The translations under genes were made by a program, and so were the position numbers. The notes below the pieces were generated by a model. It ran no database searches and was not told the DNA's origin. It was given only the letters and a program-made list of their open reading frames with translations. A DNA stretch of 64,000 nt from Osedax fenrisi (lineage: Eukaryota > Annelida > Polychaeta > Sabellida > Siboglinidae). The DNA is taken from positions 13,413,513-13,477,512 of the forward strand of contig OZ025244.1 in the NCBI GenBank assembly GCA_964019155.1, written 5' to 3'. Position 1 is the stretch's first letter, and each line of letters opens with the position of its first letter. Positions 35,372-47,094 of this stretch are shown piece after piece.

Positions 35372-36046
35372 CCTATATGCTCGATAGTTAATAAGCTCGA
35401 TATGGAGAGGCTTGACTTGTATTGCAATATATAAAACCTTTAGTACAACTAGAGGTATAACTAAAGGGTTCGAAACCCTTTAGCAGGTTTTCAAGGTTTT
35501 CAAAACCCTTTAGTTGTAATTTACTAAAAAGGTAAAGGTTTACCAAAACCCTTTAGTTTTGCTTTAATGAACTAAAGGTTTTTTATATATAAAAACCTTT
35601 ACCTCGTATTTAACGAAAACTAGTTGTTTTTTATAGTCATTATTTTTAACAGTGTACATGGGCAGAGCTTATTATGCGTGCTGCGCATGCCGTTGTCGTA
35701 TAATATGTTGGGCCATCCTGATATGTTGGTTCATACCCAATTATCGCTTTATTAGCTTATTAGTATTAACACATTATATTCATTTGATATTTATAGGACT
35801 ATGTATGCTAATAAACTTAAGATACAATATTATTGATAATATCAAAGGGCTTGAGTATTATATTTTATATTTAAATTAAATATCAATAATATTATGACAA
35901 ATATAATTTATTATAACAAGACATATTCCTATTAATATGCCTATTAAATGTTTACTAAATTAATAATGCACATATTTCTAAATAATATTAATATTATTAT
36001 TAATAAATGATTATATTCATTTAATATTTATATTATATTGATATGT
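33793..36046. other. AT-rich intergenic region
   Basis: No gene. It holds (TA)n at 35214-35259 and 35337-35369 and an AACCCTTTAGTT-rich repeat block on each side of them (35105-35190 and 35440-35610). A 70-codon hydrophobic frame (ATG at 35658, in a GTG-initial frame from 35652) has two cysteine-rich turns but no recognisable family. Confidence 0.45.
35214..35369. repeat. Twin (TA)n tracts with internal duplication
   Basis: TA runs at 35214-35259 and 35337-35369 flank two direct copies of ATAATATATTGTAAATAGTA followed by TAGAGTAG. Confidence 0.85.
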
Positions 36047-36130
36047 ACCCAGTAAACAACAGATTTAACTTTGCGTAATATTTGCGCATTTTTTGTTTCT
36101 ATTTTATTGCAATATGAATAAAATAAAATA
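36047..36130 (+). mobile_element. Left half of a TTTGCGCA fold-back element
   Basis: CCCAGTAAACAACAGATTTA then GCGTAATATTTGCGCA resembles the left end of the element at 55615-55915. The right half is not present; the 51-bp array follows. Confidence 0.4.
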
Positions 36131-36655
36131 AAATAGTCTAGTGCGCAATAAATACGCAAAGTAGAATGCAGTATTTAGTATGTAAGTTTGTTTGTGCAAT
36201 AAATGCGCAAAGTAGAATGCAGTATTTAGTATGCAAGTTTGTTTGTGCAATAAATGCGCAAAGTATAATGCAATATTTAGTATGCAATTTTGGTTGTGCA
36301 ATAAATACGCAATGTAAAATGCAGTATTTAGTATGCAAGTTTGTTTGTGCAATAAATGCGCAAAGTAGAATGCACTATTTAGTATGCACTTTGGTTGCGC
36401 AATAAATACGCAAAATAGAATGCAGTATTTAGTATGCGATTTTGGTTGTGCAATAAATACGCAATGTAAAATGCAGTATTTAGTATGCAAGTTTGTTTGT
36501 GCAATAAATGCGCAAAGTAGAATGCACTATTTAGTATGCACTTTGGTTGTGCAATAAATACGCAAAGTAGAATGCAGTATTTAGTATGCACTTTGGTTGT
36601 GCAATAAATGCGCAAAGTAGAATGCAATATTTAGTATGTAAGTTTGGTTGTGATA
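36130..36655 (+). repeat. 51-bp satellite, about ten copies
   Basis: The unit holds GCAATAAATGCGCAAAGTAG then AATGCAGTATTTAGTATG and a variable AAGTTTGTTTGT or CTTTGGTTGT spacer. Unit starts fall near 36147, 36196, 36248, 36299, 36351, 36400, 36451, 36502, 36552 and 36601 (49-52 bp). Because 51 is a multiple of three, long false frames appear on both strands encoding a 17-residue repeat. Confidence 0.9.
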
Positions 36656-36672
36656 GAATAATATTATTCTAT

Positions 36673-36992
36673 CCCAGCAAACAGTAATAGTCTCATAATA
36701 ACAGCGTAACAGCATATTTAATAGCTTCAAATGTTTACATTATACTACTATTATGTCGCCATTAAATGTCTATTATGCTGATATTAATTTGTCATGCTAT
36801 TATGTTGCTGTTATGTTTCTATTTAAAGTATATTATGAGGCTATTATAATAATAGCAACATAATAGCAGTATAATAAACTTTTAAAATTAATAGCAGCAT
36901 AATAATAGCATAATAGACTTTAAATAGCAACATAACAGCAGCATAATAGCATGGCAAATGAATAGCAGCATAATAGAAATTTAATGGTAACA
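36673..36992 (+). mobile_element. CCCAGCAAACAG MITE sequence, split by a LINE
   Basis: Left end CCCAGCAAACAGTAATAG, then the family's AGCAGCATAATAG / CTATTATGCTG words. It looks like one near-complete copy (to about 36847) plus the start of another, broken at 36992 by a LINE flanked by GTAACA on both sides. MITE-like sequence resumes at 38626 and 40144-40330. Confidence 0.65.
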
Positions 36993-38625
36993 AAATCTCT
37001 CTCCTTAATTCCACCATCTCAACCTCATACCTTGATCCTCTTCCCCTACTTATACCCACACCGTTGCTTCACCCCTCCACAAAATCACCTGCACTTCACT
37101 TTCATCCGGCTCCGTCCCTCCTGATTTCAAAGTAGATGCCATCTCCCCCATCCTTAAAAAGCCTAATCTTGACTCCCTGAATTCCTCTAACTACCGACCT
37201 ATCTCCAACCTCTCAATCCATTCCAAAGTCCTCGAACGTGTTGTATCCTCCCAACTCATCACCTACCTTACAGCCAACAATATCCTTAACATATTCCAAA
37301 GCGCCTACCTCCCCCACAAATCTACTGAATCCGCCCTAACCCTCATAACCTCCGACCTACTCTCTGGCCTGAACAACAACCGTGGCACCATACTCGTCCT
37401 CCTTGATATGTCCTCACTTTCGACATCCTTGATCACAATGTCATCATACACAGACTCTCCGCCATCGGCAACAAAGGCATTGCCCTCAACTGGTTCACCT
37501 CCTACATTACCAACCGCTCTTCCTCAGACAGGATTAAGACACACTCGTCCCCCTACCGCTCCATAACTCATGGTGTCCCCCAGGGCTCTGTCCTCGGCCC
37601 AGTCCTCTTCAATAATTACCTCCTCCACATGTTTGACATCTTCACTGACCACCCCGACATCTCCTTCCATACTTACGCTGACGACCTTCAACTATATCTA
37701 AACTGCACAGACTCCCCTACTTATGCCCGTGAACGACTCTCCTCGTGTATCATTGGTGTATGGACTTGCAAGTCCATACACCAATGTCTTATCTCAAACT
37801 CCCTAAAACTTAACCCCACTAAAACGGAAGCTATTTTTCTCCACTTACCACAACGTTCCTCCACCCTCCCTGAACCACCCCCATCTCACTCGACAATACC
37901 ACACTCCCCTACTCTCAACACGTCCGAAACCTTGGCTTCCATATTGATACCACCCTTTCCCTTGGATATCATATTATACACATGCATACATCCATCCACT
38001 ACCACCTACACTGCCTCCACTTAATCCGACGATCCATACCCCTCCCCATCGCTATTACCATTTCCTCATCCACCCCTATCCGACTATTGCAACTCCCTAC
38101 TATTTAACCTCCCGGACTACAAACTCATCAAACTACAGAGACTCCAAAACGCTGTAGTTCGATGCGTCCATTTACTTCCCCGACATTCCCCTGACTCCAT
38201 TACTCCACTCCTAAAACAACTACACTGGCTGCCAGTCCCCTATCGTATAAAGTACAATCTCTCCCTTACCATCCACAAAGCTATTCACCACAATTCCCCT
38301 CACTACCTTGCCTCCCTCCTACATCTACAAACACCAATTACTACACTCCAGACCCGTTCCTCCAACACCTTTATCCTTACCACTCTCCATTTATACAAAC
38401 TCCATTCTTCAAATATACGCTCCTTTGCCCTCTCTGCCCCTTACCACTGGAACTCCCTACCCAAACACCTACGAATAAACTCATCAACTCCCTCCTTTAA
38501 ACGCCACTTCGAGACTCATTACTTCTCCCTTGCCTTCCCTCCCACTCAATAATTGTCCTCCCACGGACGGCCGATTGCTCACGTACTTGCAGTCCATAAA
38601 CCAAAAAAAGTAAAAAGTAATTAAA
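36993..38625 (+). pseudogene. L2/CR1-like LINE, 5'-truncated, RT to C terminus
   Basis: GC-rich relative to its surroundings. RT blocks: SSGSVPPDFKVDAISPILKK, NYRPISNLSIHSKVLERVV, AYLPHKSTESALTLITSDLL, DHNVIIHRLSAIGNKGIALN, SITHGVPQGSVLGPVLFNNY, YADDLQLYLNC (catalytic DD near 37680). The C-terminal LHWLPVPYRIKYNLSLTIHK block is at about 38220 and YHWNSLPKHL near the end (about 38550). Several frameshifts disable it. The 3' end is AAAAAAAGTAAAAAGTAATT. GTAACA at 36987-36992 and 38626-38631 is a likely target-site duplication. Confidence 0.85.
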
Positions 38626-38648
38626 GTAACATAATAGTATACTATATG

Positions 38649-40135
38649 CAGAGCTGGACACGATACTCAAAAAATGTATAATAGATACAATTACAATTAC
38701 ACACTTTTTTATTATAATAGATACTACTACAATTACTTTAAAAAAAATCATAGTATACTCTATAGATACAATTACAAATACATAATTTTCTTAGTAGATA
38801 CAAATACATTATAATTATATACAATGTATATAGGTATACATTATATTTATATATATATATTCATCGATGTTGATTTGAAAGTACATATCAAGGAACATTA
38901 AGGGGGTATCCCACTACAAGTATTTTAACTTTAAAACTATTTTCTATAAAGTTAACTGTAATTGTACTGGGAAACCCCCTTACTTTCCGGCAACTTGCCT
39001 ACAATATAATAACTTTATAGGGTATCCCATTACAACTTGATAAAAAATGGTTTTAAAGTTACAATATTTCCGGTAAGTTGCCGGAAAATCTTGTAGTGGG
39101 ATACCCCATTTATACGGAAATAATGTCCGGAAATGTTTTATAGAAAGTGATTTTATAGCAATTTGTATTGGGATACCCCCTTTAAGGTTACTATTTTTCC
39201 GGAAAGTAAGAGGGTAACTCACTAAAATTGTAGTTAACTTGCTAGAAAATAACTTCCTCAAAATATGTCAGGACATTATTTCCGGAAATACTGCTATAGC
39301 TACTAGGGATAGTGGGATACCTCCTTTAAAATGACATATTACATATTTACACCTTATAACGTGTTCTTCAGTAGATGATATAGAATACATTTGTTGATAT
39401 TTATTGACATTTAATGATGCCCACCATGAATATTTTAGTGTACTAGTGTTTATTTCATCTGAAATTATACTATGAGCCATTACAGACTATAGAGAAATAT
39501 ACATTATTACAATATACTATTTTTCAACTAAAAATAATCAGCGAACTTTACTTTCGAAACATAAACATGAATATAGTAAATTATCAAATATATAACAAAT
39601 AAATTATTAATATATTATTAATTATTATTATTTAGAATTATCATATTTATTAAAATTATTTTATCTTTCTATATAATATATAATTTTGAATTATAAATAA
39701 ATTATTATATAAAATATATTATCAAAATAATTTCTTTGTTTTCAATAAATGTATATAATGGTTTTTGAGAATAAATCAATATAATTGATATATCATAATT
39801 TTTACAATGAATTAATTTCAATATTTACAAAAGATATTTAATTAAAAACTATATATATAATGTATATATATATTACAATTAATTTATAAAATGATATTAT
39901 ACAATATTGATATAAAATAAATATAATGACCAAATGATATATTATTTAATAAAATGTATCTGTTTAAATAATTGTCTTAATAGATACATATCGTAGATAC
40001 TATTTATGACTAAAAGATACGATTACAAATACTTTTGTAATTTTTATAATAGATACAAATACAAATACAAATATATCTACGATACTGATTTTTTTGCTTT
40101 AATAGATACTGTATCGGCGATACTGCCCAGCTCTG
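38649..40135 (+). mobile_element. hAT-type MITE with 8-bp target duplication
   Basis: Ends CAGAGCTGGACACGATAC and, reversed, CAGAGCTGGGCAGTATCG, the classic hAT-like terminus. ACTATATG flanks both sides (38641-38648 and 40136-40143), an exact 8-bp duplication, the hAT signature. The body has (A/T)ATAGATACAA(A/T)TAC repeats at both ends and no transposase. It contains a second transposon at 38898-39329. Confidence 0.9.
38898..39329 (+). mobile_element. TTAA-flanked MITE nested in the hAT MITE
   Basis: TTAA at 38898-38901 and 39326-39329. The inner ends GGGGGTATCCCACTA and, reversed, AGGAGGTATCCCACTA match over 12 bases. Internal GGGATACCCC and TTTCCGG(C/T)AA words recur in both orientations. 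It is piggyBac-like by target site. Open frames here are by-products. Confidence 0.8.
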
Positions 40136-40143
40136 ACTATATG

Positions 40144-40340
40144 CTATATATGCTATAGCACAATTGTGCTACTTTATGTTGCTATTAAATGTCTATTATG
40201 TTGCTATTATGCTGCTGTAATGTTGCTATTTAAAGTCTATTATGCTATTATTATGCTGCTATTAATTTTAAAAGTTTATTATGCTGCTATTATGTTGCTA
40301 TTATGCTGACATTAATGTAAACATTTTGATTTCTATTATT
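40144..40340 (+). mobile_element. CCCAGC-family MITE remainder
   Basis: TATTATGCTGCTATTA words continue after the hAT target duplication. This is the far side of the MITE DNA split by the LINE and the hAT element. No clean terminal repeat is found at the right. Confidence 0.55.
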
Positions 40341-40567
40341 GTATTATATTATCATAATCAATTATAACTTTTAACTTAATATAAATTTTTATATATTTAA
40401 TATATTATTTTATCGAAAATAAAATTGTAATATAACTAATTTATAAGTATATTCACTTAAATGTTTAATGGTATTAGAAATATTAATTTTATAAATATTG
40501 TATGGATTAAACTATTTTTAAAAGGGATGCGATATTCAAAAATGGATTATTTTACAGATTTTATTTT

Positions 40568-40692
40568 TCCTTGGTGGATACAATATATTACACGGTTTAT
40601 ATCATAAATAAGTGTTTTATTTTGATCATAAAACACTTATTTATTAAACAATTTTTATAATTGAACCAAGGACATTAAAACATGTCCTTGAT
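40568..40692. repeat. Fold-back sequence with 15-bp perfect arms
   Basis: AAATAAGTGTTTTAT and ATAAAACACTTATTT are perfect inverted arms around TTTGATC-like sequence near 40605-40642. Outer TCCTTGGT / ACCAAGGA and AAGGACAT / ATGTCCTT pairs extend the fold-back. Confidence 0.7.
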
Positions 40693-42100
40693 TGAACTGT
40701 ACCCTTAAAATGTAAATATCCATTTATATGTCCAATCAGCGTCAAGCTTGGATTATCTGCCCTTCTCTGCTCTGAATTCTCCCGAAGCAGGTATGAAAAC
40801 ATGTGTGTTATTAACATTATGAGTACGCTAACAATGATTATCGTAGGAAAATAATTTTACAATGTAACTAATTATGAACGTTTTATCTATAAAAGTGCCC
40901 ATAATTATATTGTATATACTTTATAATAACTTCATAAAATACAACACAATTTTAAATAAATATTGACATTTAAATGGTGGCAAATTAGATTTTAAATCTA
41001 AAATATATAATAATTACAATTAATAATACTTTAATAGATATCATTATGATTTACAATTTATGTATATGATAATCATATAAATAAATTATAGATTGTAAAT
41101 AATTTTATCACAATTTAGTATAATTTTACAAATGTGATTTTTTTAAATATATATTTTAGAAAAATAATTTTAGGACGTACCATTGAACGTTATCAACCAA
41201 AGTGTTATCTATAAAAGTGCCCATAAATATATTGTATATACTTTATAATAACTTCATAAAATACTACACAAATTTACATAAATATTGAAAAAATGTTTTA
41301 TCTCAATTATTGTTTGAAAATGATTTTCAAAATGATAGATTTATTAATTTCACATTAAATTTATTTGAAAAATAATTTGTCAATTAATAATATTCAATAT
41401 CAACTTAATAAATCATTTATTTAATATCTTATTTACATATATAATATTATTATTTTTACTTATAAATATATATATAATAAGTTATTATAATGTTATTATA
41501 TATTATGTTATTAAATAATAATTATAATAATTGTATATCATAAATATACGTACTATATTTACTATATGTAATATAATATTACATGTTTAGCGAGCTATAA
41601 GTTATAGTATAAATAATTTTTAGATAATAATTTATTGTAATTTTAAAGTCAAAAATGCTATATTAATTAATTATTGTTGAACTTACTTAAGTATTGGTAT
41701 TATCTATAAAAATGTATAAATATATTATATATATTAATCTAATAAGTAAATCTTTTATATAAAAATTTAAAACATGTGCTATCAATATATTTTTAAAAAA
41801 TAAACTATTTTCAATAAATAATATTGTATATAAACTTAATAAATCATGTATGTAATGCTAAATTTACCCACACACATATATATATACACTAAATTAGTGA
41901 GTAAATAATTAATGTTTAGATAATTATTTGTAATCATTTATTTTTGAGAAAATTTAATATGGCTCCCATTTTGTTTTGATTACGATTATGATTACGCCTA
42001 AATCAAATTTATAATAAAAGCTAATTTATATATATCTAATAATATATACTACATGTGCATTTTCAATATAATTTTATCATGTACACTAGTCAAATTATAA
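40693..42100. other. AT-rich region with diverged duplicated blocks
   Basis: CTATAAAAGTGCCCATAA blocks occur at about 40889 and 41211 with similar following sequence. A CCAAT word sits at about 40731. The block about 41330-41720 recurs at 42840-43170. No coding exon is recognised. Confidence 0.5.
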
Positions 42101-42157
42101 AAAGAGTATTTTGAATTTGATCTCATATATCGTAATCAAAAAAAGGGCGCTTTGTTA

Positions 42158-42185
42158 GGGATGATTGATATGTATATCATATACA

Positions 42186-42233
<48 letters not shown>

Positions 42234-42800
42234 TATGATTACATAATAATCGGGATTTATTTTTATTATAAATGTAATAATTTGTTATACAAATTAATGT
42301 ATGAATCATATTGATCAATAACTAATTCTATTTATAATATACCAATTTAACTTATCTATCCCAATACATTAATATATTTGTCTTTATATGGGATTTTTAG
42401 GAAACTGTTGAAACAATAAGGAGAAACTGGTGAGAGATGTTCTTATCTGGATATCATCGCACAAGTGATGCTCGCGTCCTGGTGTGCAATAAAGAACTAA
42501 ATACAAATATGGTGAGCGGGAGAAATGATCTGAAAACGCGTTCCCTGGAGTACCGATAAATCTCAACCTTGTAAGTAAAGTTAGTATATGTATATAAATA
42601 TATATACATATCCTGTAATTTTTCGTTCAAAAATTCATATTGCATCTACATCCACCTGCCCTACTATAGCTAAATAAATTTATGCCGCTTACTTTATTTG
42701 GTTCAATACATATCACTATTAAATCGTATTTATTATCTAATATTTTTGTATAGCTCAAACTTTCTATATGAAATCTATATTAATAATATAACTAACTATT
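42158..42800 (+). repeat. Segmental duplication, copy 1
   Basis: Matches 43418-44050 along most of its length with small indels, including TAATTTGTTATACAAATTAA and CTATTTATAATAT, the island at 42401-42570 and the following GTTAGTATATGTATATAAAT. A (TA)n tract is at 42187-42232. Confidence 0.75.
42401..42570 (+). ncRNA. Exon-like non-coding island, copy 1
   Basis: 170 bases of balanced composition bounded by a good acceptor (GGGATTTTTAG ending 42400) and a consensus donor (GTAAGTAAAG from 42571). All three forward frames contain stops, so it is not a coding exon. Conserved stretches with 43635-43836 include GTTGAAACAATAAGGAGAAA, GAGAGATGTTCTTATCTGGA and TTCCCTGGAGTACCGATAAA. It could be an exon of a long non-coding transcript or a fragment of an unknown repeat. 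Confidence 0.35.
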
Positions 42801-42839
42801 ATATAGTGTAAAGTCAACGAATGTTTTATAAAAATTATT

Positions 42840-43170
42840 GTTTTTAAATCATCAAAATGGTATATTTATTAAAAATAGTATTTTCAAAATAATTTGTCAA
42901 TTAATAATATTCAATATCAACTTAATAAATAATTCATTTAATGCCTGATTTACATATATAATATTATTTTGTTACTTATAAATATATATAATTATATATT
43001 ATAAATATACGTACCATATTTATTATATTACAAGTTTAGCGAGCTATAATTTATATTATAAATAATGTTTAGCTAATAATTCATTGTAATTTTAAAGTCA
43101 AAAATGCTATATTAATTAATTATTTTTGAACCTACATAAGTATTGACTTATTATCTATAAAAGTGTCTAA
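42840..43170 (+). repeat. Diverged duplicate of 41330-41720
   Basis: Shared blocks: TTGTCAATTAATAATATTCA, ATCAACTTAATAAAT, TTAGCGAGCTATAA, TTTTAAAGTCAAAAATGCTA and TTATCTATAAAA. About 1.5 kb apart, same orientation. Confidence 0.7.
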
Positions 43171-43417
43171 ATATATTATATATAATTTAAAATAACTAAT
43201 AAATACTATTTATATGATATGTTATAACATAATTATAACAAGATTTAATAACTTCTATTTTACTAAAATTGTGAGTATTAATTTCTCATAAATTTTATAT
43301 AATTACTGTTATGCTAGCATATTTGAATACTATTATTTACAAAAGTGGATCTAAATATTAGCTAGTTAATGTGCGGTGGGTAGTACATGTGTAGATTTTT
43401 TAACAATACATTGATTG

Positions 43418-44050
43418 ATATATATATATATATATCATATACAGTATAGGTGTAGCTAAATATATTTACTATGATTACATAATAATTAATAGTTGTTTTT
43501 ATTATATGTGTAATAATTTGTTATACAAATTAATGTATGAATAATATTGATCAATAACTAATTCTATTTATAATATATCAATTTAACTTATCTATCCCAA
43601 TATATTAATATATTTGTCTATATGGAATTTTTAGGACACTGTTGAAACAATAAGGAGAAACTTGTGAGAGATGTTCTTATCTGGATTTCATCGCATGATT
43701 TACGTCACTTGTCTAATAAAGAACTATATACAAAAGTTGATGGGCGATGCATATACAGTCAGGAGACCTACTGTGTAATGAGCGATAGAAATAATCTGAG
43801 CACGCATTCCCTGGAGTACCGATAAAGCTCTACCTGGTAAGTAAAGTTAGTATATGTATATAAATATATATACATGTCATTTAATTTTGTGTTCAAAAAA
43901 ACCATATTTCATCTACATCCACATGCCCTACTATAGCTAAATAAATGTAGATTTATGCTGGTTATTTTATTTGGTTTAAATTCATCACTTTAATTCTAAT
44001 ATTTTGGTATAGATCAAACTATCAGTCACGATATGAAATATATATTAATT
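43418..44050 (+). repeat. Segmental duplication, copy 2
   Basis: Partner of 42158-42800 about 1.26 kb away, in direct orientation, with a short (TA)n run at 43421-43436. Confidence 0.75.
43635..43836 (+). ncRNA. Exon-like non-coding island, copy 2
   Basis: 202 bases between acceptor GGAATTTTTAG (ends 43634) and donor GTAAGTAAAG (from 43837), matching the 42401 island except for a roughly 30-base insertion. All forward frames are closed. Conservation of both splice-like borders is the only functional hint. Confidence 0.35.
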
Positions 44051-46236
44051 AATATCACTCACTATTATATAGTTGAAGACAGCGAAAAAAACTTAGTGTA
44101 ATATCAAGCCGTGGATGTCCTCCCACCGGTGAAATACTGGACATGGATATATGTGACCTGAGATGATTTGGTTTTGAAGCTAGTGAGAAAATCCACCTAT
44201 GATTCATGAAACATGGGACTAAATGCAAGTTAGTAAGATTAAAACACCTATAATCAGGTGAATTTGATAGGTATTCATCAAGGATGGGTTCAATTAAAAA
44301 TAAGAATAAAAATAATATAGTATACACTATACTTTTCCTTGAATACTTTTACTTTCGATAAATTCCCACTAGTAAATATAACTATTAAATTCTTTATAAC
44401 AAATTTTTATTTAATTACTAATTATTTTTATTTTATCAAATATAACCTTAGATCAAAACAAAAATATATATATTTATTTACACTAGTACATACAAATAGA
44501 GAAGATCATATATTTATCATTATTAAATTACTAATTTAAAAAATGTATTTGGTCAAATACAAATATGTATATGTATATGTTTTATTCAAATACAATTACA
44601 AATGATCAAAATCTGATTTTGATAATTATGACAGCTTATTTTACACATATTTATGTTTATTAATATATTATTCAAATATATTTCTGGTTAATAATTCAAA
44701 TCAGAAAATCTAATTTTGGTAATTATTAAATTTCAAATATAAATACACTAAATAATACATATATACTAATATTTAAATACATTTCTGATTAATGTTTAAT
44801 ATATAAATTTATCAATAAAATATATTTTAGATAAATATTAAACTCTATATTATGATATATTTATATTAGTTTTATTCATAAAATAATACATTTGTTAATG
44901 TTTCATAGCAAAGGTATCATTGGTGTACAACTAAAGAAAAGTGATAAAACAGAATTGATACAAGTTTAGTATATTTAATTTTAAATGTATTGTACATGTA
45001 TCCATCATTAATTTATTATTGTTTTATAGCTGGATAGTTATACATCTTCAAGATCAATATGATCTTGATGACTAAAGGAAAGAGAAAGAAAAAAAGATTT
45101 TATCATTGTAAATTTTCCATATGAATTGTAATATGAATTCTATTTATATTGTATTAAATATATAATATATTATAATAGTTATTTATATATATAGGTTAGT
45201 ACTTTTTATTAATATATATTAAAATAGTTATATATATATAGGTTAGTACTTAATGTTAACAAAAATTGTATATATTATATATGAACTTGCTGTTTAAAAT
45301 AAATTATGTATTATTTAAATGTGTTTATAATATTTATAATAAATAAATAAAGTAGGATTTAGAAATTTATATAAATTATTAAATAATATTTGTTGCTATA
45401 CTTTTTTTGTAAATTTGTAAAATCCAAGATACAAGTTATAGAATATAATTTAAAAAGCTTTGTAAAATTATAAATTATATTAATTTTAGATGAACTTGAT
45501 GGTTAAAATAAATTATTAAACATGTATTATTTAAATGGTTTAATATTTATAATTTTAATTATATTTAATGATAAATAAATAATGTAGGATTTATAAAATT
45601 ATTAAATCATATTTTTTCTTTTGCAAAAACTAAAATACAAGTTATAGATTAGAAATTAATAATATAAATTATATTAATTTTAGATGAAGCAATTATTAAT
45701 GTATTCCCATATTGGTTAGGAATGCTGATCAAATATATTAAATAATATTTTTTCTTTTATAAAAACAAGTTATATAATATAATTTAAGAGTTAAAAAGCT
45801 TTGTAAAAATATAAATTATATTAATTTTAGATAACAAAATTATTCATTTATTCATAGTGGTTAGGAATGCTGATCATTTTGTTATATCTACATATATAAT
45901 AAAGATAGTCTTAATTTCATTAACAAATATTCATTATTTAATGAGATGGATTAATATATATTATAAATAATTTATAAAAACATTTATAATTCCTATCTGT
46001 ACTATGTACAATTTTTACCAATTATTTATGCAAATTTGTGATTATAACCATTGTTTTACTTTATCAACGATATATCTGAACTTATCCTATTTAATAGAAT
46101 CATATATATCTTAGCTGCAATTATAATTAGTGTAATTCACCGATTATTCTTTTTGATAGATTTGATAAAAATCTTATTTTTTATGGAAAGGAATAAGCAT
46201 CATTCATTCCATTAGTCTTGAGAATATAAATTATTG
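44051..46236. other. AT-rich region with GC-richer island and degenerate repeats
   Basis: The island 44095-44290 has a short + frame SSRGCPPTGEILDMDICDLR then stop; it may be a decayed repeat. Degenerate repeats of GGTTAGGAATGCTGATCA (about 45714 and 45860) and TAAAATAAATTATxxATTAT blocks lie at 45290-45560. No gene is supported. Confidence 0.4.
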
Positions 46237-46375
46237 CACGCGTTTAGTCAGATTTCTTGAAATTCATCTAGTTTCCATACTTCAGTTGATATTTCATCTA
46301 AGCCAACAGATTTTCCCTTTTGTATGCTTTTAGTAGCTTTAATTAATTCATCTATTGTAAATGCCCTTTTAATTA
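46237..46375 (-). pseudogene. LINE reverse transcriptase fragment
   Basis: On minus: RAFTIDELIKATKSIQKGKS, VGLDEISTEVWKLDEFQE, the start of an RTE-like RT (K-x-GKS-x-GLDEI). It is a short isolated relic. Confidence 0.65.
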
Positions 46376-46712
46376 TTAAATAATGTTAAAAATATTTCTC
46401 TAAAACCCTTATAATTATTATAGTAAATATAGTATAAGTTATTAATTATGTCAAGTACCATTACATATATCATTCTATAAGTTAAGGGTGTTATGAACAT
46501 TGAATACTATACACTGTGTATAATGTTAATGGGATTTTATCATACACTATTAAAAGTATATTATAAACGTAAACCAATATAATTTTATGATTCCTATTCG
46601 AAAATATTGTGAAGTCTACATCCAAGGCAGGATATTTGCGAATGGAACATATATACAATTATATCATAGATTGGATATATGCATATCACTATAGTTAATA
46701 TATATATATATA

Positions 46713-47079
46713 TGTTATAAAGTCAGTTGTTGATATATCGATTAATGTAATGTACATGTAAATGCATTACATAAGGTACACAGATATATCTACATAAAAA
46801 CTTAAAACTAGATTTTAGTGTCACGCTCTGTGTTAATTGCATAGCCTTAGCAATATCAATGTTCGTTTTTATGTTATTTTATATTTTTATCGTCTGCAAA
46901 TTATATTTTGTTATTGTGCTATAGAATTAATGCCAATCGGTAATATAGCCGCATTCATCATTCTGCATGTCATCGGGTATGTACTATTATTATTATTATT
47001 ATTATTATATTAGATTATCATTGTTATATTCAACAGGTCTTTGTCTTAATAAAGTATACACGAACTCAACTTTGTTACA
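46713..47079 (+). repeat. 5' LTR of Gypsy element 1
   Basis: 367 bp, begins TGTTATAAAGTCAGTTGTTG and ends CAACTTTGTTACA. It carries AATAAAG at 47049 as a probable polyadenylation signal. It is the same length as, and looks near-identical to, 50111-50477. It is inserted in a (TA)n tract. Confidence 0.93.
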
Positions 47080-47094
47080 ATTGGCGCTGCGAAC

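Noticed and set aside
35652..35879. Small cysteine-rich membrane protein
   Set aside because: Listed frame starts at GTG; ATG at 35658. Isolated, no family, neighbours are repeats; chance is likely in AT-rich DNA with hydrophobic codons.
36104..36627. Several long frames on both strands (up to 128 codons)
   Set aside because: Produced by the 51-bp satellite, whose period is close to a multiple of three; no domain or start context.
44055..44327. 90-codon minus-strand frame
   Set aside because: The + strand of the same island shows a short repeat-like frame; neither strand gives a recognisable family or splice context.
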